This document shows, piece after piece, positions 61,943 through 64,000 of a stretch of 64,000 nt of DNA. Every line of letters starts with the position of its first letter. Position 1 is the first letter of the stretch. The stretch is from Paenibacillus physcomitrellae (lineage in GTDB: Bacteria; Bacillota; Bacilli; Paenibacillales; Paenibacillaceae), in assembly GCF_002240225.1 (NCBI RefSeq), contig NZ_CP022584.1:4182094-4246093 (forward strand). Direction: 5' to 3'. Position numbers and translations under genes: made by a program. The notes under the pieces were generated by a model that was given only the letters and a program-made list of their open reading frames with translations, was not told where the DNA came from and did not search any database.

Positions 61943-63866
61943 TCACCTGATCTGGCGCAATCTGCGCAAAAATCTCAAAAACTATTATCTGTACGTATTT
62001 GCTCTGATCTTCAGCTCGGCCTTGTATTTCTCGTTTGTCACCCTGCAGTATGACCCGTCCATGGACGAAACAAAAGGCTCCGTTAAAGGCGGGGCGGCGC
62101 TGGGAGCGGCCTCCGTACTGCTGGTGGCGATCGTGGCGATCTTTCTGCTGTACGCCAACAGTATTTTTATCAAGCGCCGCAGCAAGGAGATTGGTTTGTT
62201 TCAATTGATCGGCATGACGAAGCAGCGGATTTTCCGTATTCTGAGCGCTGAGAATCTGATGCTGTACTTCGGTTCGCTTATCGTGGGCATTCTGGTAGGG
62301 TTCACTTTCTCCAGGCTCATGCTGATGATTTTGTTCAAAATTATCGGGATCGAAACGGAAACGGCGATGAACTTTTCCAGTCAGGCTTTGGGCCAGACGC
62401 TCATCATCTTCTGCGGCATTTATCTGCTGATTATGCTGATGAACTATTTGTTTATTGCGCGTCAGAGCATTTTGTCCCTGTTCAGGGTCCGCTCCTCCAC
62501 AGAAGCTAAAGTCAGCAAGCTGTCCTTCTGGGAAATCGTAATGGGCCTGCTCGGCATCACCTTTATTGGGGCCGGGTATTATGTTTCCTCCAAGCTGTTC
62601 GGAGGGGATTTCGTCTCCATGGTTCAACTGTTTGGGGCTATGCTGTTTATTCTGGCAGCGGTTATTATCGGGACTTATTTGTTTTATAAAGGCTCTGTCA
62701 GCTTTATCTCCAAAATGATCCGGAGAAGCAAAGGCGGCTATCTGGGCATTACAGATGTGTTGTCCCTGTCTTCGATTATGTTCCGCATGAAATCCAGCGC
62801 GCTGATGCTGACGATCATTACCACCGTTTCGGCGCTGGCGATCGGTCTGCTGTCCTTGTCTTACATCTCTTATTACTCCGCGGAGAAGTCGGCTGCCGAT
62901 TCAGTGCCGCTTGATTTTGCGCTTACGAAGGTAGGGGACGCCGATGTGTTAGGCAAAGCGTTGGCCGACAACGGCATCGGCTATACGGTGAAACGGGTGG
63001 AGGTCATTCATGTGCCGGCGGATATTAAAGCCATCCAGGACGGCGGGGCCAGCGCGCTGATCTCCAGCGGCGGTAATCATATTGATCTGGCCGTAGTCGG
63101 AGACAAGTCGGACGATAAGCTGGATTTGGCTCCGGACGAAGCGGTATTTGCCGGCGGTAATGATCTGCTGCAAAAGTTTCTGCCGCTTAAGGATTCGGGC
63201 AGCATCAATCTTATTTCGGCCGGTCAGTCTATTCCATTGAAGTATCTCGGCCTTCGCGGGGAGCATGTGATTTCTTCGCAGTATTCCATAGGAACCATGC
63301 CTACGCTGGTCGTGGATCAGTCTTTATTCGACCGTATGAAGACGGAAGCGGAAGAAGTTTTTAACTATAACGGCGTGCAGATTACCGATCCGGCGCAGCT
63401 GCAGCAAGCCAATGACATTTTCCACAGAGAGCTTTACCAGATGAAGGGGGATCCGCTTTCCAGACAGGATCTCATGCACAACCAGCGTCTAAATATGGGA
63501 CTCATTATGTTTATCGTCGGATTTCTGGGGCTTACTTTCCTGATTACTTCGGGCTGTATCCTGTACTTCAAACAGACAGGTGAAAGCGAAGAGGAGAAGG
63601 ACAGCTACACCATTTTGCGCAAGCTTGGCTTTACGCGCGGGGATTTGCAGAAGGGCATCCGGGTGAAGCAGGTCTTTAACTTCGGTATTCCGCTCATCGT
63701 CGGCCTCTGCCACAGTTATTTTGCCGTGCAGTCCGGCTGGTTTCTGTTCGGAACCGAGGTGTGGACCCCGATGATCATCGTCATGGTGCTGTATACCGCG
63801 CTTTATTCCATCTTTGGTATTCTGTCTGTTCAGCATTATAAAAAGGTGATCAAACAAGCGCTTTAG
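61932..63866 (+). CDS. Bce-type ABC transporter permease
   Basis: A 644-residue FtsX-like permease with about ten spans. A large extracellular domain of about 200 residues (about 320-515) sits between spans 7 and 8, the hallmark of BceB; it carries substrate and kinase-signalling specificity. Motifs include [20 protein letters not shown] and the terminal [21 protein letters not shown]. It probably signals to the kinase encoded upstream. The specific peptide cannot be read from sequence. Confidence 0.94.
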   Translation: MNINHLIWRNLRKNLKNYYLYVFALIFSSALYFSFVTLQYDPSMDETKGSVKGGAALGAASVLLVAIVAIFLLYANSIFIKRRSKEIGLFQLIGMTKQRIFRILSAENLMLYFGSLIVGILVGFTFSRLMLMILFKIIGIETETAMNFSSQALGQTLIIFCGIYLLIMLMNYLFIARQSILSLFRVRSSTEAKVSKLSFWEIVMGLLGITFIGAGYYVSSKLFGGDFVSMVQLFGAMLFILAAVIIGTYLFYKGSVSFISKMIRRSKGGYLGITDVLSLSSIMFRMKSSALMLTIITTVSALAIGLLSLSYISYYSAEKSAADSVPLDFALTKVGDADVLGKALADNGIGYTVKRVEVIHVPADIKAIQDGGASALISSGGNHIDLAVVGDKSDDKLDLAPDEAVFAGGNDLLQKFLPLKDSGSINLISAGQSIPLKYLGLRGEHVISSQYSIGTMPTLVVDQSLFDRMKTEAEEVFNYNGVQITDPAQLQQANDIFHRELYQMKGDPLSRQDLMHNQRLNMGLIMFIVGFLGLTFLITSGCILYFKQTGESEEEKDSYTILRKLGFTRGDLQKGIRVKQVFNFGIPLIVGLCHSYFAVQSGWFLFGTEVWTPMIIVMVLYTALYSIFGILSVQHYKKVIKQAL

Positions 63867-63879
63867 TCGGCTGTAAAAC

Positions 63880-63912
63880 AACAGCGGGGGCAGATTCGAA
63901 TCTGCCCCTGCA
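63880..63912. terminator. Hairpin after bceAB
   Basis: GCGGGGGCAGATTCG pairs with CGAATCTGCCCCTGC in a long palindromic stem; the T-run that follows (CCTTTT) is short. Confidence 0.65.
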
Positions 63913-63987
63913 ACCTTTTAAGCGTATTCTCTGTCTGAAGTATAGAAGTAAATAATTCCAACTCCTATACAGAAGAGGTGTCTCTCC

Positions 63988-64000
63988 ATGGTAAAATCCG
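63988..64000 (+). CDS. Start of the next gene, cut by the window edge
   Basis: ATG with AGAAGAGGTG upstream begins a reading frame Met-Val-Lys-Ser. Too short to identify. Confidence 0.4.

Overview
The window looks like chromosomal DNA of a spore-forming, low-to-mid GC Firmicute of the Paenibacillus type. This rests on strong AGGAGG-type ribosome binding sites, frequent GTG and TTG starts, a tiny YjcZ-like sporulation protein, GbsR-family regulators, a Bce-type peptide-resistance module, a FapR-like box at fabH and a CcpA-type cre site. I see no rRNA or tRNA genes, insertion sequences, CRISPR arrays or prophage blocks. The genus is an inference from gene content only.

Layout. 1-6.1 kb: remnant of a membrane-protein gene, then a PucR-type regulator and a translationally coupled operon of an NCS1 permease, a DUF917 (S-methyl-thiohydantoin desulfurase-like) protein and a hydantoinase/oxoprolinase-like protein. 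6.1-14.6 kb: an SDR gene divergent from a TetR regulator, a membrane-anchored orphan that may start at ATC, metE, an HbpS-like protein, a stress-type SDR, ybaK and an MFS transporter. 14.7-17.4 kb: a large secreted beta-helix protein with twin F5/8 domains behind a cre site. 17.6-23.8 kb: ppk under a four-repeat Pho box, ppx overlapping it tail to tail, apbE, and a GH25 lysozyme. 23.9-31.1 kb: cation/proton antiporter, YjcZ-like miniprotein, a stand-alone GbsR paralogue, pstSCAB and a divergent LysR gene. 31.2-37.9 kb: a membrane-anchored alpha/beta hydrolase, then a second GbsR-like gene divergent from opuA (ATPase, permease, binding lipoprotein). 38.0-42.8 kb: deoD-pdp nucleoside salvage, a two-gene chromate transporter and a ROK regulator. 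42.8-46.6 kb: four small orphan genes and a malic enzyme. 46.6-50.8 kb: PadR-MFS efflux operon with twin operators, a Gfo/Idh/MocA oxidoreductase and a GT2 glycosyltransferase. 51.0-55.7 kb: fabH with a FapR-like box, an ArsR-SulP pair and fabV. 55.8-63.9 kb: an MFS gene, exoA, an M29 aminopeptidase and a complete BceRSAB-like module.

Themes. Phosphate and polyphosphate: pstSCAB, ppk and ppx lie within about 13 kb, but only ppk has an obvious Pho box. Osmoprotection: two closely similar GbsR-type regulators, one beside opuA and one alone, both with TGTACA-containing sequence at or beside their target promoters. Many regulator/target pairs carry visible palindromes (TetR-SDR, LysR-pstS, GbsR-opuA, PadR-MFS, FapR box-fabH, ArsR-SulP, BceR-bceAB), which makes the window useful for operator assignment. 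No wholly new multi-gene system stands out. The best leads are the possible ATC-initiated membrane protein, the GH25 gene with an apparent internal start, the SulP transporter with a four-cysteine tail beside an ArsR gene, the convergent ppk/ppx overlap, and the palindrome that contains the sensor-kinase stop codon upstream of bceAB.
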